64,000 nt of DNA from Vibrio sp. ES.051. Its GTDB lineage: Bacteria; Pseudomonadota; Gammaproteobacteria; Enterobacterales; Vibrionaceae. The DNA lies in the NCBI RefSeq assembly GCF_002563795.1, contig NZ_PDJL01000006.1, forward strand, positions 186,001 through 250,000. The letters are read 5' to 3'. The position numbers and the translations under genes are program-made. Every line of letters begins with the position of its first letter. Position 1 is the first letter of the stretch. Shown here in pieces: positions 27,360 through 40,241 of the stretch. The notes under the pieces are model-generated. The model saw only the letters and a program-made list of their open reading frames with translations. It did no database searches and had not been told where the DNA came from.

Positions 27360-28907
27360 ATGAACGATCAGGTCATTATATTCGACACCACATTGCGTGA
27401 TGGCGAGCAAGCGTTGTCAGCAAGTTTAACGGTGAAAGAAAAGCTGCAGATTGCCTATGCGCTGGAAAGACTCGGCGTTGATGTTATTGAGGCTGGCTTT
27501 CCTATCTCCTCTCCTGGCGATTTTGAGTCAGTACAAACTATTGCAAAAAATATCAAAAACAGCCGTATTTGTGCCCTTTCGCGTGCCGTTGCGAAAGATA
27601 TCGATGCCGCCGCTGAAGCATTAAAAGTTGCCGACCAATTCCGTATCCACACTTTTTTAGCCACTTCCACCATCCATGTCGAAGACAAACTACGCCGCAG
27701 TTATGACGATGTGGTTGAAATGGCGGTCAACGCCGTTAAACATGCGCGTAACTACACCGATGACGTCGAATTTTCTTGTGAAGATGCTGGCCGCACGCCA
27801 ATCGATAACCTATGTCGCATGGTAGAAGCCGCCATCAATGCAGGTGCGAGCACCATCAACATTCCAGATACAGTTGGTTATACCATCCCGGCTGAGTTCG
27901 GTGCCATCATTCAAACTCTTTTCAATCGCGTACCCAATATCGACAAAGCGACCATTTCTGTTCACTGTCACGACGACTTAGGCATGTCGGTGGCCAACTC
28001 CATCGCCGCCGTCCAAGCTGGTGCACGTCAGATAGAAGGCACCATCAATGGCATTGGTGAGAGAGCCGGTAACTGTTCTCTTGAAGAGATCGCAATGATC
28101 ATCAAAACGCGTCAAGAGTTCTTGGGCGTTCACACTGGTCTCAAGCATGATGAAATCCACCGCACCAGTAAGTTGGTGAGTCAACTGTGCAATACGCCAA
28201 TCCAAAGCAACAAAGCGATAGTGGGCGCCAATGCCTTTAGTCACTCTTCGGGGATTCACCAAGATGGCATGCTGAAAAACAAGAGCACCTACGAAATCAT
28301 GACACCTGAGTCGATAGGTCTTAAGAATCAAGCCCTAAACTTAACCAGCCGCAGTGGTCGAGCTGCAGTGAAGAGCCACATGGACACTATGGGTTACAAC
28401 GAAGACGAGTACAACTTAGACGCTCTATACGCTGACTTCTTGAAGCTTGCCGATCGCAAAGGTCAAGTATTTGATTACGATCTCGAAGCCCTAATGCACT
28501 TCTCTAATTTGCGGGAAGAGGATGACTTTTACAAACTGAACTACCTAAGCGTGCAATCGGGCAGCGTAATGGCCACCACCAGCATCAAGATGCAATGCGG
28601 CGATGAAGAAATGTGTGAAGCGGCCGTCGGTAATGGTCCGGTTGATGCGTTATACCAATGCATCTACCGTGTGACTGGTTACGAAATCGTGCTAGATAAA
28701 TTCGATCTAACCGCGAAAGGTGAAGGCGAAGATGGTTTGGGTCAAGCTGACATCATTGCCAACTACAAAGGTCGTAAATACCACGGTACGGGCGTGTCTA
28801 CCGACATCGTTGAAGCGTCTGGTCAAGCGTTGTTGCATGTCATCAACAGCATTCATCGTGCAGACAAGATTGAAGAAATGAAGAAAAAGAGAATCGCGAC
28901 CGTATAG
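27360..28907 (+). CDS. leuA: 2-isopropylmalate synthase (LeuA)
   Basis: Condenses acetyl-CoA with 2-oxoisovalerate, the committed step of leucine synthesis. At 515 residues it is close to E. coli LeuA (523). The catalytic barrel starts [17 protein letters not shown] (residues 7-23) and includes [15 protein letters not shown] with metal-binding histidines. The C-terminal LeuA allosteric domain (from about residue 390) should bind leucine for feedback inhibition. The ATG at 27360 follows AGGAAGGAAG; the upstream in-frame extension is rejected. It is the first structural gene of leuABCD, downstream of the attenuator. Confidence 0.97.
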   Translation: MNDQVIIFDTTLRDGEQALSASLTVKEKLQIAYALERLGVDVIEAGFPISSPGDFESVQTIAKNIKNSRICALSRAVAKDIDAAAEALKVADQFRIHTFLATSTIHVEDKLRRSYDDVVEMAVNAVKHARNYTDDVEFSCEDAGRTPIDNLCRMVEAAINAGASTINIPDTVGYTIPAEFGAIIQTLFNRVPNIDKATISVHCHDDLGMSVANSIAAVQAGARQIEGTINGIGERAGNCSLEEIAMIIKTRQEFLGVHTGLKHDEIHRTSKLVSQLCNTPIQSNKAIVGANAFSHSSGIHQDGMLKNKSTYEIMTPESIGLKNQALNLTSRSGRAAVKSHMDTMGYNEDEYNLDALYADFLKLADRKGQVFDYDLEALMHFSNLREEDDFYKLNYLSVQSGSVMATTSIKMQCGDEEMCEAAVGNGPVDALYQCIYRVTGYEIVLDKFDLTAKGEGEDGLGQADIIANYKGRKYHGTGVSTDIVEASGQALLHVINSIHRADKIEEMKKKRIATV

Positions 28908-28981
28908 TAAAAGCTGAGCGTCATGGCTCAAGGGTGAATACGCTCGTTTAAAATAATTAAGCTCAAAAATTTGAACATTAA

Positions 28982-30082
<1,101 letters not shown>

Positions 30083-30163
30083 ACAGACTGAATTTATAAA
30101 TATAATGGTCGTTCACCATCCGCAACACCGTTGTGATAACAAGGACGACGAGGAAAGGAAGCA

Positions 30164-31564
30164 ATGGGCAAAACACTTTATCAAAAAGTCTACGACGCAC
30201 ACGTTGCCGTCGCAGCAAAAGGGGAAACCCCCATCTTGTACATCGACCGTCACTTGGTACATGAAGTGACGTCTCCACAGGCATTTGATGGTTTGCGTGA
30301 AAAAGGACGTAAAGTGCGTCAGGTCAGCAAAACTTTTGCCACCATGGACCACAACGTTTCAACCACAACGAAAGACATCAACGCATCCGGTGAGATGGCG
30401 CGTATCCAGATGGAAACGCTCTCGAAAAACTGTGAAGAGTTTGGTGTCACGCTCTACGACATCAACCATAAATACCAAGGCATTGTGCACGTCATGGGGC
30501 CTGAGCTTGGTATTACCCTACCAGGCATGACCATTGTTTGTGGCGACTCACACACCGCCACGCATGGTGCGTTTGGTTCGCTAGCTTTCGGCATTGGTAC
30601 GTCTGAAGTTGAGCACGTATTGGCGACTCAAACGTTAAAACAAGCGCGCGCGAAAACGATGAAGATCGAGGTAAAAGGCAAAGTCGCCCCAGGTATTACT
30701 GCAAAAGATATCGTGTTAGCGGTCATCGGCAAAACCACGGCGGCTGGCGGCACTGGCTATGTGGTTGAGTTCTGCGGTGAAGCGATTACAGATCTTTCGA
30801 TGGAAGGCCGCATGACCGTATGTAACATGGCGATTGAACTGGGCGCTAAAGCCGGTTTGATTGCGCCAGATGACACGACCTTCGAATACATCAAAGGCCG
30901 TAAGTTCTCACCGCAAGGGACCGATTTTGATGCTGCAGTAGAATATTGGAAGACACTAAAAACTGATGATGATGCCCAGTTTGATGCGGTCGTAACCCTA
31001 AACGCAGCAGACATCAAACCGCAAGTGACTTGGGGCACTAATCCAGGTCAAGTCATCGCGGTTGATCAATCAATCCCAGCCCCAGAAAGCTTTGCCGACC
31101 CCGTTGAGAAAGCATCAGCGGTCAAAGCATTGGCTTACATGGGTTTAGAAGCCGGTAAGTCTTTAGCTGATTATCCCGTAGATAAAGTCTTCGTTGGTTC
31201 ATGTACTAACTCACGTATTGAAGACATACGCGCTGCTGCAGAGGTAGCAAAAGGACGTAAAGTGGCCCCGAACGTTCAGGCGCTGATCGTTCCAGGTTCA
31301 GAGCAAGTGAAAGCACAAGCAGAAGCCGAAGGATTGGACGTTATCTTTAAAGAAGCGGGCTTCGAATGGCGTTTGCCGGGTTGTTCAATGTGCCTAGCGA
31401 TGAACAACGACCGTTTGGGTCCTCATGAGCGCTGCGCGTCGACTTCAAACCGTAACTTTGAAGGCCGCCAAGGCCGTGATGGCAGGACCCACTTAGTAAG
31501 TCCTGCCATGGCAGCCGCAGCCGCGATCGCTGGTCACTTTGTTGATATCCGTGAATTGGACTAA
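30164..31564 (+). CDS. leuC: 3-isopropylmalate dehydratase large subunit (LeuC)
   Basis: Catalytic 4Fe-4S subunit of isopropylmalate isomerase. 466 residues in the aconitase fold. Cluster cysteines lie in [12 protein letters not shown] and [10 protein letters not shown], the latter a C-x-x-C pair. [27 protein letters not shown] gives the family signature near residue 129. The ATG at 30164 follows AGGAAAGGAAG. Eleven bases separate it from leuD, its partner. Confidence 0.97.
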   Translation: MGKTLYQKVYDAHVAVAAKGETPILYIDRHLVHEVTSPQAFDGLREKGRKVRQVSKTFATMDHNVSTTTKDINASGEMARIQMETLSKNCEEFGVTLYDINHKYQGIVHVMGPELGITLPGMTIVCGDSHTATHGAFGSLAFGIGTSEVEHVLATQTLKQARAKTMKIEVKGKVAPGITAKDIVLAVIGKTTAAGGTGYVVEFCGEAITDLSMEGRMTVCNMAIELGAKAGLIAPDDTTFEYIKGRKFSPQGTDFDAAVEYWKTLKTDDDAQFDAVVTLNAADIKPQVTWGTNPGQVIAVDQSIPAPESFADPVEKASAVKALAYMGLEAGKSLADYPVDKVFVGSCTNSRIEDIRAAAEVAKGRKVAPNVQALIVPGSEQVKAQAEAEGLDVIFKEAGFEWRLPGCSMCLAMNNDRLGPHERCASTSNRNFEGRQGRDGRTHLVSPAMAAAAAIAGHFVDIRELD

Positions 31565-31575
31565 GGAGAACAATC

Positions 31576-32178
31576 ATGACAGGTTTTAAGCAACACACTG
31601 GTTTGGTTGTACCTTTAGATGCCGCCAACGTCGATACCGATGCCATCATTCCAAAGCAATTTCTACAAAAAGTTTCTCGCCTTGGTTTTGGTAAGCACCT
31701 GTTCCATGACTGGCGCTTCCTTGATGATGCTGGCAAACAACCAAACCCAGATTTTATAATGAACGCCCCCCGCTACCAAGGTGCTTCTATCTTGTTAGCG
31801 CGTGAAAACTTCGGCTGTGGCTCTTCTCGTGAGCACGCACCATGGGCGCTGGCAGATTATGGTATCAAGGCCATGATCGCACCAAGCTTTGCGGACATTT
31901 TCTATGGCAACTCAATCAACAACCAAATGGTACCCGTTCGTCTAACCGAGCAAGAAGTGGATGAGCTTTTCCAATACGTTCAGACGAATGAAGGCGCGGA
32001 AGTCGAAGTCGATTTAGAAGCGAATAAAGTACGTGCAAACGGCAAAGAGTACAGCTTTGAAATTGATGAATTCCGTCGTCACTGTTTGTTGAATGGTCTA
32101 GATAACATCGGCCTAACCCTGCAGTACGAAGACAAGATTGCAGAGTACGAAGCAAATATTCCAAGCTTTCTACGCTGA
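31576..32178 (+). CDS. leuD: 3-isopropylmalate dehydratase small subunit (LeuD)
   Basis: Small swivel subunit of isopropylmalate isomerase, needed with LeuC to interconvert 2- and 3-isopropylmalate. 200 residues. [16 protein letters not shown] (residues 16-31) and [18 protein letters not shown] (about 77-94) are characteristic. It is the last gene of leuABCD, has an AAGGAGAA ribosome binding site, and is followed by a strong terminator. Confidence 0.97.
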   Translation: MTGFKQHTGLVVPLDAANVDTDAIIPKQFLQKVSRLGFGKHLFHDWRFLDDAGKQPNPDFIMNAPRYQGASILLARENFGCGSSREHAPWALADYGIKAMIAPSFADIFYGNSINNQMVPVRLTEQEVDELFQYVQTNEGAEVEVDLEANKVRANGKEYSFEIDEFRRHCLLNGLDNIGLTLQYEDKIAEYEANIPSFLR

Positions 32179-32202
32179 TTCATACGCCAGTAGACACGCA
32201 GT

Positions 32203-32230
32203 AAAAGGTTGGCAAGCGCCAACCTTTTTT
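32203..32230 (+). terminator. Terminator of leuABCD
   Basis: AAAAGGTTGGC / GCCAACCTTTT stem (AAGC loop) ending in six T, 25 bases after the leuD stop codon. Confidence 0.92.
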
Positions 32231-32309
32231 CTTGTATTTTCATTACCTCAGAAAAGCTGAAGTAAAACAGGTCTACACTATCAACACGGTTTAACCCAAA
32301 GGTATCTCT

Positions 32310-33092
32310 ATGAAGCGTCTGTTATTGTTGCTGTGCGCCCTAGCCTCTTTCGCTACGTTTGCTGCACCTAAGTCTGATTTGTGGCCATATTGGAAACAAT
32401 CGAATCAAGCCAATCCAACCCAGATTTCTCACCAAGAATGGCAACAGTTGCTTGATGACTATTTGATAGAGCAAGACGAAGACACTTTATTTCGCTACAG
32501 CAAAGTCACGGCTTCTGACAAAGCGAAGTTAAAGCAGTACATTCAACGACTAGCGAAACTCGATCCTTTGCAGTACAACCAAGCAGAGCAATACGCCTAT
32601 TGGATCAACCTTTACAACGCCATCACGGTGGATCTTATTTTGGATAACTACCCAGTCGAATCAATCACCAAACTGGGCGGCTTATTTAGTTTTGGTCCTT
32701 GGGGAGATGATGTGGTTGTGGTAAACGGGAAGGAGCTGACTTTAAATGATATCGAGCATCGGATTTTGCGACCGATCTGGCAAGATCCTAGAACCCATTA
32801 TGCCGTGAATTGTGCCAGCTTAGGCTGCCCAAACCTACTAAAACAGGCGTTCACCGCACAAAACACACAGGCCCTGCTAGATAACGCTGCGACTACCTTT
32901 ATCAACAGTAATAAAGGTGTATCGATCCAAGGCAATACCGCACAACTCTCTTCAATTTACGATTGGTTTGCGGAAGATTTTGGTGGAGAGCAGCAAGTGT
33001 TTAACCACATAACTCAATATGCACCACAATATAAAGGCTTTTCAGGTCAAGTAAAATACGATTACGACTGGGACTTAAATCACGCCGACTAA
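32310..33092 (+). CDS. DUF547 secreted protein
   Basis: 260 residues with a signal peptide (MKRLLLLLCALASFATFAA, cleavage near residue 19) and a DUF547 domain. AYWINLYNAITVDLILDNYP (residues 93-112), HYAVNCASLGCPNL and the C-terminal YDWDL segment are family features. The conserved Asn, His and Cys residues suggest a peptidase-like or transglutaminase-like fold, but no activity is established. It is expected in the periplasm. It appears monocistronic, between leuD and convergent djlA. Confidence 0.9.
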   Translation: MKRLLLLLCALASFATFAAPKSDLWPYWKQSNQANPTQISHQEWQQLLDDYLIEQDEDTLFRYSKVTASDKAKLKQYIQRLAKLDPLQYNQAEQYAYWINLYNAITVDLILDNYPVESITKLGGLFSFGPWGDDVVVVNGKELTLNDIEHRILRPIWQDPRTHYAVNCASLGCPNLLKQAFTAQNTQALLDNAATTFINSNKGVSIQGNTAQLSSIYDWFAEDFGGEQQVFNHITQYAPQYKGFSGQVKYDYDWDLNHAD

Positions 33093-33115
33093 TCTCAAGA
33101 TTGACAGTTCAAAGC

Positions 33116-33159
33116 GCTTTGGGTCACCCAAAGCCCAAAAGGGCATCAAGTGCCCTTTT
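33116..33159. terminator. Bidirectional terminator between the DUF547 gene and djlA
   Basis: Two adjacent hairpins: GCTTTGGG / CCCAAAGC (33116-33123, 33127-33134) and AAAAGGGCA / TGCCCTTTT (33137-33145, 33151-33159). The second is flanked by A and T runs and can serve both converging genes. Confidence 0.8.
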
Positions 33160-33182
33160 CAATTTTGATAGAAATCGCGGGG

Positions 33183-34031
33183 TTACTTAAAGCCTTTGAC
33201 CTTTTTAATCAGATCGTAAGCATTTTGAATTTCTTGTGATTTTTCCTTCGCCACGTTCATCATTTCTGGCGGTAGACCTTTCGCCATCAACTTATCTGGG
33301 TGATGTTCATTCATCAACTTACGGTAAGCACGCTTAACGGTTTTACTGTCGGCATCCGACGACACGTCCAAAATTTTGTACGCATCGGCCAATTGGTCCG
33401 CTTGTGACGCCTGTTGCCAACCAGCTCCAGAAGATTGGTACTGACCTTGAAAGCCGCCTTGATGCTGAAAGCGAAATGCCGCTTCTTGCATTTGTAAGCG
33501 ACGTTCTAATTGTTCGGATGAAAAGCCCAAGCTACGTGCAATCTTGTGTAGTACGTTTCTCTCACTTGGGTGAATCGAGCCATCAGCAAAGGCAGCGGAG
33601 ATTTGCAGCTCCAAGAAAAATTGCAGCAAATCAAAGCGGCCTGCTGTCGAGATTTTCACTCGAACAAGAATATCCTCCAGCGGGAAGTCACTGTCTTTAC
33701 CTTCGCGAAAAGCATCTTGCGCCGCAAGCCGCTGCGCGCCATGCAATTTCATTCGGTCCATCATGGCCGAGGCAAGCTGGATTTCTTCCTTCGTCACTTG
33801 GCCTTTGGCTTTTGCCACATGTCCCATCACAGCAAATGCCGATTTAAAAAACTCTTCCTGACGCTGTCCTTGACTTGGCCCTTTGCCAAAGCCACCAGTA
33901 GAGAACCCTGCTTGGCTCAAGCGACGTGCTTTATCAAATTGATGACCGATAAATAAACCAAACAGCAAACCAAGCGGTCCACCAAGTAACAAGCCAAAAA
34001 AGGCACCCAGAATTTTGCCAAAAATATGCAT
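33183..34031 (-). CDS. djlA: Membrane-anchored J-domain co-chaperone DjlA
   Basis: DnaJ-like type III co-chaperone that recruits DnaK at the inner membrane. 282 residues. The N-terminal glycine-rich membrane segment is at residues 5-28 (GKILGAFFGLLLGGPLGLLFG), a TerB-like helical domain spans about 55-180, and the C-terminal J domain has the HPD motif in MNEHHPDKLMAKGLP (about residue 251). The glycine-rich helix is typical of DjlA dimerisation segments. It is divergent from lptD, the same arrangement as in E. coli. Confidence 0.95.
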   Translation of the reverse strand: MHIFGKILGAFFGLLLGGPLGLLFGLFIGHQFDKARRLSQAGFSTGGFGKGPSQGQRQEEFFKSAFAVMGHVAKAKGQVTKEEIQLASAMMDRMKLHGAQRLAAQDAFREGKDSDFPLEDILVRVKISTAGRFDLLQFFLELQISAAFADGSIHPSERNVLHKIARSLGFSSEQLERRLQMQEAAFRFQHQGGFQGQYQSSGAGWQQASQADQLADAYKILDVSSDADSKTVKRAYRKLMNEHHPDKLMAKGLPPEMMNVAKEKSQEIQNAYDLIKKVKGFK

Positions 34032-34297
34032 TATGTGTTCTCTATCAATGAATTTTTATCGACGACGGCGGTCTTATAGTGCCGGATGCCACGATTTCCT
34101 TTATGATAATGGAATTAGTTTTATTTCGGCTAGGCCATTTCGCCTGCTTATCTTTGCAGCTATTTTATCGTCATTATGCCACAGTGAATCAATACGCTGG
34201 GATAAATGCGACTATAGTTGATTCATTTGGCTATTACGCTAGGGTACAACAATCCCTATAGCCATCAAGTAGTAGTGACACAGGAAAGCTCAATTCA

Positions 34298-36643
34298 ATG
34301 CAACATTTCTCCCGCACATTCTTAGCGGCCTCTATCAGCACCGCCTTGTTTGTACCCATCACTCAGGCTGAAGCAAATATCCATGATAGTGTGCAGGAAA
34401 TGCCCGCCACAGATCAATGTTTGGTCGACACAAGTGGCGAGGAGGATGCTCTTAATGCCCCAGTAGTGGTAGAAGCTGACACCCTGCAAGCCATCAATGG
34501 TGACAAAGCTCAGTACTCAGGTAACGTACAAGTCACCCAAGGCAAGAAAAAAATCACCGCAGATAGCGTAACGCTGCACCAGCAAGACAACGTCGTTGTG
34601 GCAGAAGGCAACGTGACCTTTAACGACGGCCAAGTCAACGCTCGCTCTGATCGTGTTACTAATGACATCAATCAAAACACGTTTTCACTTGAGAACACCA
34701 ATTATCAATTCCTTTGCCAACAAGGCCGGGGAACAGCAGCTTATATTGCTCGCACAGGTCAATCTATTTACGAGCTCGAAGATGGGTCCATCACGTCTTG
34801 TCCTCAAGGCGATAATTCGTGGCGTTTAGTCGCTTCGAGTATCGACGTTGATCAAGACGAAGAAACGGCGACGCTTTACCACTCTCGATTTGAAGTGTTA
34901 GACGTGCCTATTTTCTACGTGCCTTACCTGACCATGCCCATTGGTGACACGCGTAAAACCGGCGTTCTCTTTCCATCTTTGTCTTACGGTTCAAGCGACG
35001 GTATGGAAATTGAGGTGCCATTTTATTGGAACATCGCGCCTCAATATGACATGACCTTGACCACGCTCTACATGCAGCAACGTGGAACAAAACTCGACTC
35101 TGATTTCCGCTATCTAACCGATGGCTGGGGTAACGGTGAAATCAAAGGCGAATACCTCAATAGCGATAGAAAATACCAAGACGAGTCTCGTTGGGGCTAT
35201 CAAGTCAAACACAGCGGCATCATCAACAAGCACTGGATAGCCAAAGTTAATTACTCAAAAGTGAGTGATATAGACTATTTTCTCGATCTAGATTCTGACA
35301 TTGGTAACCGTGAGGATGGTCAACTCGTTCAAGAAGGCCAAGTACAATACCGCTCTGATTTTTGGAACGCCTCTTTAACAGTACGTGACTTCCAAATCCT
35401 ACTGAAAGAAGAAAACCGCCCTTATCGCCTGCTTCCGCAATTGGACTTAAACTACAACACGCCATTGTGGAGAGACTACCTTAACTTTGACGTGAGCAGC
35501 CAAGTCAGTCGCTTTAGTACCAGCGATGCAGCAAGACCCAATGCCACTCGGGTTCATATTGAACCGGGATTAACACTGCCACTTTCCAGCTCATGGGCAA
35601 ACTGGACGACCGAAGCGCGTGTACTTTCCACATACTACTCTCAAGACTTGACAGGGCTAACGGATGTAAACTTACAAAGCCAATTGGATGACGAAGTTTC
35701 TCGTGTGATTCCTGAGTTCCGCACCCATGCGCAACTTTACTTAGAACGAGATACGAGTTGGGTCAAGGGCTACACCCAAACACTGGAGCCTCAACTGCAG
35801 TATTTGTATGTACCTGAAGAAGATCAAACCAACATCTATAACTACGATACTACCTTGCTACAAACCGACTACTACGGACTATTCCGCAGTCGTAAGTACA
35901 GTGGTATTGATAAAATAGCCTCTGCGAACCAGTTGAGTTACGGTGCGAGTACCCGCTTCTTTGATGATGACTATAAAGAGCGCCTTAATGTCTCATTTGG
36001 TCAGATTTACTACTTTGATAAAAAGACCAAACTGAGCAACAGCCCTAACCAACCGGATGAGACAACCAACTACTCTTCGTGGGCAGTTGAAGCAGACTTC
36101 AACTATAACGATTACCTGTTCTATCATGGTGGCATTCAATACGACATTGACTTGAGCTCGGTCCAGCTGGCAAACAGCACCTTAGAATATCAATTTAATG
36201 ATGGCTTTATTCAAGGTAATTATCGTTACGTCACGCGTGAGTACATCGAAGATACGATCATTCTCGAAAACCTCGACACAATCACTCGTAAAGGTATTTC
36301 CCAAGCAGGTATTGTAGCCGCCTACGAATTCAATCCTACATGGTCAGCAAGCGGTCAATACTACTACGACCTAAATGAAAACACCGATTTGGAATGGCTC
36401 GCTAGCCTGCGTTACCAGTCCGACTGTTGGTACCTTGGTGTTACCTACGCTAACCAACTGTTAGGCTGGGAAAACCAAACCATCGGCAGTAATGGCGCAT
36501 CACCTGAATACGAAAACAACTTCAGTGTTAACTTCGGTATTCAAGGCTTTGCCACGAATCAACGTGAAGGCACTGCAGTCAAAGAATTGGATGGCTCCGA
36601 CAACGCGATTAAATATGGCCGCCCATTCTATCTGAACAATTAA
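34298..36643 (+). CDS. lptD: LPS-assembly protein LptD
   Basis: Outer-membrane beta-barrel that, with the lipoprotein LptE, inserts LPS into the outer leaflet. 781 residues. A signal peptide ends near residue 24, followed by an OstA/LptA-like beta-jellyroll (about 55-180: [23 protein letters not shown]) and then the C-terminal barrel. Cysteines that could form the activating disulfides are Cys41, two before the barrel (QFLCQQ, SCPQG) and one near the end (SDCWYLG). E. coli has a Cys-Cys pair at that last site where only one is seen here. It heads the lptD-surA-pdxA-rsmA-apaG-apaH row. Confidence 0.96.
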   Translation: MQHFSRTFLAASISTALFVPITQAEANIHDSVQEMPATDQCLVDTSGEEDALNAPVVVEADTLQAINGDKAQYSGNVQVTQGKKKITADSVTLHQQDNVVVAEGNVTFNDGQVNARSDRVTNDINQNTFSLENTNYQFLCQQGRGTAAYIARTGQSIYELEDGSITSCPQGDNSWRLVASSIDVDQDEETATLYHSRFEVLDVPIFYVPYLTMPIGDTRKTGVLFPSLSYGSSDGMEIEVPFYWNIAPQYDMTLTTLYMQQRGTKLDSDFRYLTDGWGNGEIKGEYLNSDRKYQDESRWGYQVKHSGIINKHWIAKVNYSKVSDIDYFLDLDSDIGNREDGQLVQEGQVQYRSDFWNASLTVRDFQILLKEENRPYRLLPQLDLNYNTPLWRDYLNFDVSSQVSRFSTSDAARPNATRVHIEPGLTLPLSSSWANWTTEARVLSTYYSQDLTGLTDVNLQSQLDDEVSRVIPEFRTHAQLYLERDTSWVKGYTQTLEPQLQYLYVPEEDQTNIYNYDTTLLQTDYYGLFRSRKYSGIDKIASANQLSYGASTRFFDDDYKERLNVSFGQIYYFDKKTKLSNSPNQPDETTNYSSWAVEADFNYNDYLFYHGGIQYDIDLSSVQLANSTLEYQFNDGFIQGNYRYVTREYIEDTIILENLDTITRKGISQAGIVAAYEFNPTWSASGQYYYDLNENTDLEWLASLRYQSDCWYLGVTYANQLLGWENQTIGSNGASPEYENNFSVNFGIQGFATNQREGTAVKELDGSDNAIKYGRPFYLNN

Positions 36644-36701
36644 TCGAATTAAGCGTCTTAAGTTAATAGGATACTTCTTCAAAAATACAACGGAATTTTA
36701 A

Positions 36702-37985
36702 ATGAAAATTTGGAAATCAATCTTATTCACGACCCTACTCTCTTGCGGAGCGGTTGCAGCACCTGTCGAGCTCGATAAGGTTGCGGTCATCGTTAATGAC
36801 GGCGTGATTCTACAAAGCGACATCAACACGGCGATGAAAACACTGCAAGCCAACGCTCGCCAAAATGGTAACAGCCTCCCCTCCGCAAGTGTGTTGAAAG
36901 AGCAAGTGGTCGAGAAGCTGATCATTGACACACTACAAGGCCAAGAGGCCGATCGTATCGGTGTACGTATCGATGATAGCCGTTTAAACCAAGCGATTGC
37001 AGAAATCGCACGTAACAATAAACAATCGGTAGAACAGTTAGCGGCTTCCGTTAAAGCAGAAGGATTAAGTTACCCGGAATTTCGCGAACAAATTCGCAAG
37101 GAAATCGCTGCATCAGAAGCGCGTAATGCACTTGTGCGTCGACGCATTAATATTCTGCCGGCTGAAGTAGATAACCTTGCGGAACAACTGTCAAAAGAAA
37201 CCAATGCAACGGTTCAATACAAAATAGCCCATATTCAGCTGCGCTTCTCTGACGACAAAGAAAAATCTGCTGTAGAAGCAGAAGCAAAAGAGCTCGCGAA
37301 AAAGCTCAATGAAGGTGCGGATTTTACTGAAATGGCGTATACCTACTCGAAAGGCCCAAAAGCACTGCAAGGTGGCGACTGGGGCTGGATGCGTAAGGAA
37401 GAGATGCCCACCATCTTTGCCGACCAAATCAACATGCAGAATAAAGGCAGCATCATCGGCCCATTCCGCAGCGGTGTCGGCTTCCATATCCTAAAAATTG
37501 ACGATGTGAAAGGTTTGGAAACGGTAGCAGTCACCGAAGTCAACGCTCGCCACATTTTGATCAAGCCAACGGTCATTTTAAGTGATGAAGGGGCGAAGAA
37601 GCAGTTAAACGAATTTATACGTCGCCTCAACGCAGGTGAAGCAACCTTTGCTCAACTTGCCTCTCAGTACAGCCAAGATCCAGGTTCAGCAGCGCAAGAT
37701 GGAGAGCTTGGTTACCAAACGCCTGATCTTTATGTGCCAGAATTTAAGCATCAAGTAGAAACGTTGTCGGAAGGCACAATCAGTGAACCGTTCAAAACCG
37801 TTCATGGTTGGCATATCGTAGAAGTGTTGGATCGCCGTCAAGTCGACCGAACCAACTCGGCGATGAAAAATAAGGCTTACCGTATGCTCTTTAACCGTAA
37901 ATTTAATGAAGAAGCCGGAGCATGGGTACAGGAGTTACGCGCCAGTGCGTTTGTTGAAATCGTGGATGACAACAATGACAACTAA
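36702..37985 (+). CDS. surA: Periplasmic chaperone / peptidyl-prolyl isomerase SurA
   Basis: Escorts outer-membrane proteins such as LptD through the periplasm. 427 residues: signal peptide to about residue 20 (AVAA cleavage), SurA N-terminal domain ([17 protein letters not shown]), then two parvulin domains, the first at about 170-275 ([22 protein letters not shown]) and the second at about 282-385 ([27 protein letters not shown]), and a C-terminal helix. It lies 58 bases after lptD. Its last codons overlap the pdxA start. Confidence 0.97.
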   Translation: MKIWKSILFTTLLSCGAVAAPVELDKVAVIVNDGVILQSDINTAMKTLQANARQNGNSLPSASVLKEQVVEKLIIDTLQGQEADRIGVRIDDSRLNQAIAEIARNNKQSVEQLAASVKAEGLSYPEFREQIRKEIAASEARNALVRRRINILPAEVDNLAEQLSKETNATVQYKIAHIQLRFSDDKEKSAVEAEAKELAKKLNEGADFTEMAYTYSKGPKALQGGDWGWMRKEEMPTIFADQINMQNKGSIIGPFRSGVGFHILKIDDVKGLETVAVTEVNARHILIKPTVILSDEGAKKQLNEFIRRLNAGEATFAQLASQYSQDPGSAAQDGELGYQTPDLYVPEFKHQVETLSEGTISEPFKTVHGWHIVEVLDRRQVDRTNSAMKNKAYRMLFNRKFNEEAGAWVQELRASAFVEIVDDNNDN

Positions 37986-38973
37986 TTCAATTCGAAGAAT
38001 TGTCGTGACCGCAGGCGAACCTGCGGGAATCGGCCCCGACTTAGTGCTTGCCCTATCTAAGGAAGACTGGGCACACCAAATTGTCGTCTGTGCAGATAAA
38101 AGCATGCTCATGGAACGTGCCAAAATACTGGGTATTGATGTCCAACTCTCTGATTACAATGCAGAAGAAGAACCGAAAGCGCAAAAAGCGGGCACACTTA
38201 TCGTTGATCATGTTCAGATAGCGGAAGATACAGTTGCGGGACAACTCAATGAAGCCAACGGCCACTATGTGCTAAAAACGCTAGAAAGAGCCGCTTTGGG
38301 CTGTATGAATGATGAATTTGATGCTATTGTCACCGGTCCTGTGCACAAGGGGGTGATTAATCGCGCCGGCGTTGCGTTCAGTGGTCATACTGAATTCTTT
38401 GCCGAAAAGTCTAAAACGCCGTTAGTTGTGATGATGCTAGCGACAGAAGGACTGCGTGTCGCGCTTGTTACTACGCATATCCCTTTGGCATATGTGTCAA
38501 AAGCCGTCACAGAACAGCGATTAGAAAAAATCATTGAGATTCTTCATAACGACCTCGTAGAAAAGTTTGCCATCGCGCAACCAAACATCTACGTTTGCGG
38601 GCTAAACCCCCATGCAGGCGAAGATGGCTGTTTAGGTCATGAAGAGATCACAACCATCACTCCGACACTGGTCAAAATTCGACAAGAAAAAGGGGTCAAC
38701 CTGATCGGCCCGTTGCCGGCAGATACCATTTTCAATGAAAAGTATTTAAACGATGCTGATGCTGTATTAGGCATGTACCACGACCAAGTTTTGCCCGTAT
38801 TAAAATACAAAGGCTTTGGTCGCTCCGTTAACATTACTCTTGGTCTACCTTTTATTAGAACATCGGTAGATCATGGTACTGCATTAGATCTTGCAGGGAC
38901 AGGTCAAGCGGATACAGGAAGTTTCCGAACAGCGCTCACGCATGCGATAGAATTGGTAGAGAAGAAACAATGA
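37975..38973 (+). CDS. pdxA: 4-hydroxythreonine-4-phosphate dehydrogenase (PdxA)
   Basis: NAD-dependent step of pyridoxal 5'-phosphate synthesis through deoxyxylulose phosphate. 332 residues. [16 protein letters not shown] is at the N-terminus, and metal-binding histidines lie in [16 protein letters not shown] and [34 protein letters not shown] is the C-terminal signature. ATG 37975 is used; ATG 37966 would add three residues, and no ribosome binding site decides. Its start lies inside the surA end (11-base overlap), so translation is coupled. Confidence 0.96.
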   Translation: MTTNSIRRIVVTAGEPAGIGPDLVLALSKEDWAHQIVVCADKSMLMERAKILGIDVQLSDYNAEEEPKAQKAGTLIVDHVQIAEDTVAGQLNEANGHYVLKTLERAALGCMNDEFDAIVTGPVHKGVINRAGVAFSGHTEFFAEKSKTPLVVMMLATEGLRVALVTTHIPLAYVSKAVTEQRLEKIIEILHNDLVEKFAIAQPNIYVCGLNPHAGEDGCLGHEEITTITPTLVKIRQEKGVNLIGPLPADTIFNEKYLNDADAVLGMYHDQVLPVLKYKGFGRSVNITLGLPFIRTSVDHGTALDLAGTGQADTGSFRTALTHAIELVEKKQ

Positions 38974-39782
38974 GAAATGATGTCCATTTAGGACACAAAG
39001 CGCGTAAACGTTTTGGTCAAAACTTCCTGAGCGATCCATACATTATTGATGGTATCGTATCAGCAATTAACCCTAGACCAGGTCAGAACTTGGTTGAGAT
39101 CGGCCCTGGGCTTGGTGCAATTACCGAACCAGTTGGTCGTGAAGTTGACAAGTTCACCGTTATTGAACTAGACCGCGATCTAGCAGAACGTCTACGCAAT
39201 AACCCAGAACTGGCAGACAAGCTGACCATTCATGAAGGCGATGCTATGCATTTTGACTTCACTCAACTGGTAAAGCCAAATAATAAGCTACGTATTTTCG
39301 GTAACTTGCCATACAACATCTCCACGCCGTTGATGTTCCACTTATTTGAATTCCATAAAGACATTCAAGACATGCACTTTATGCTTCAAAAAGAAGTGGT
39401 TAACCGCTTAGCAGCAGGCCCTGGTAGCAAAACTTACGGTCGTCTAACGGTAATGGCTCAGTACTATTGTAAAGTCGTGCCCGTTCTGGAAGTGCCACCG
39501 ACGGCATTCATACCGCCACCGAAAGTGGACTCAGCGGTTGTGCGCCTAGTCCCATACGAAGAACTGCCATACCCTGCAAAAGATCTACGCTTGTTAGATC
39601 GCGTTTGCCGAGAAGGCTTTAACCAACGTCGTAAGACGATTCGCAACTGCTATAAATCCCTATTAAGCACAGAAGTGTTAGAAGAACTGGGCATCAACCC
39701 AAGCATGCGTCCAGAGAACCTGACACTGCAACAATTCGTCGCTATGGCGAACTGGCTCGCGGACAACCCGCAACAAAAGTAA
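38970..39782 (+). CDS. rsmA: 16S rRNA dimethyladenosine transferase RsmA (KsgA)
   Basis: Dimethylates two adjacent adenines near the 3' end of 16S rRNA during small-subunit maturation. 270 residues. [19 protein letters not shown] (12-30), the SAM-binding [14 protein letters not shown] (about 42-55), and the catalytic NLPYNIST motif (about 113-120) are present. The C-terminal [13 protein letters not shown] helix is typical. The start overlaps the pdxA stop codon by four bases (ATGA), a tight coupling. Confidence 0.97.
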   Translation: MRNDVHLGHKARKRFGQNFLSDPYIIDGIVSAINPRPGQNLVEIGPGLGAITEPVGREVDKFTVIELDRDLAERLRNNPELADKLTIHEGDAMHFDFTQLVKPNNKLRIFGNLPYNISTPLMFHLFEFHKDIQDMHFMLQKEVVNRLAAGPGSKTYGRLTVMAQYYCKVVPVLEVPPTAFIPPPKVDSAVVRLVPYEELPYPAKDLRLLDRVCREGFNQRRKTIRNCYKSLLSTEVLEELGINPSMRPENLTLQQFVAMANWLADNPQQK

Positions 39783-39790
39783 CTCATAAT

Positions 39791-39821
39791 AATAAGCCAA
39801 CCCCCTCCGGCTTGGCTTATT
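39791..39821 (+). other. rsmA-apaG intercistronic hairpin
   Basis: AATAAGCCAA / TTGGCTTATT form a 10-base perfect stem with an 11-base loop. It is followed by GCTTAGTTT rather than a T-run, so it may attenuate weakly or mark an RNA processing point inside the operon. Confidence 0.55.
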
Positions 39822-39844
39822 GCTTAGTTTATCGAGGAGTGCAC

Positions 39845-40225
39845 ATGGACGTCATTCAGCCTTGTATCAAAATTCAAGTTCACACCAAATATATTAAAGA
39901 ACAGTCCAACCCTGAGCTACAACGCTACGTTTTCGCTTACATCATCACCATCAAAAACCTCAGTCAGCAAACCGTACAACTGGTTAGTCGTCACTGGCTG
40001 ATCTCAGACTCTAACGGTAAACAAATGACCGTAGAAGGCGAAGGTGTGGTGGGCCAGCAACCCTTTATTCCAGGCAATGATGAATACACTTACAGCAGCG
40101 GAACAGCGCTAGAAACCCCAGTCGGGGTGATGCAAGGACACTACAAAATGCTGGATGAGCAAGGGCAAGAGTTCATCACCGAAATTGAACCGTTTCGTAT
40201 GGCTGTTCCAAACGTATTAAATTAA
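39845..40225 (+). CDS. apaG: ApaG protein
   Basis: 126-residue ApaG/DUF525 protein with a fibronectin-like beta fold. [20 protein letters not shown] (about 36-55) and the [25 protein letters not shown] segment are characteristic. It is linked to magnesium and cobalt homeostasis in enterics, but its biochemical role is unsettled. ATG 39845 has GAGGAG upstream and gives the normal family length; a longer in-frame extension is rejected. It lies 16 bases before apaH. Confidence 0.96.
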   Translation: MDVIQPCIKIQVHTKYIKEQSNPELQRYVFAYIITIKNLSQQTVQLVSRHWLISDSNGKQMTVEGEGVVGQQPFIPGNDEYTYSSGTALETPVGVMQGHYKMLDEQGQEFITEIEPFRMAVPNVLN

Positions 40226-40241
40226 TAAGATTGGAGAATCA

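Noticed and set aside
33404..33956. Two plus-strand frames of 128-147 codons inside djlA
   Set aside because: They are antisense shadows of the well-recognised DjlA protein.
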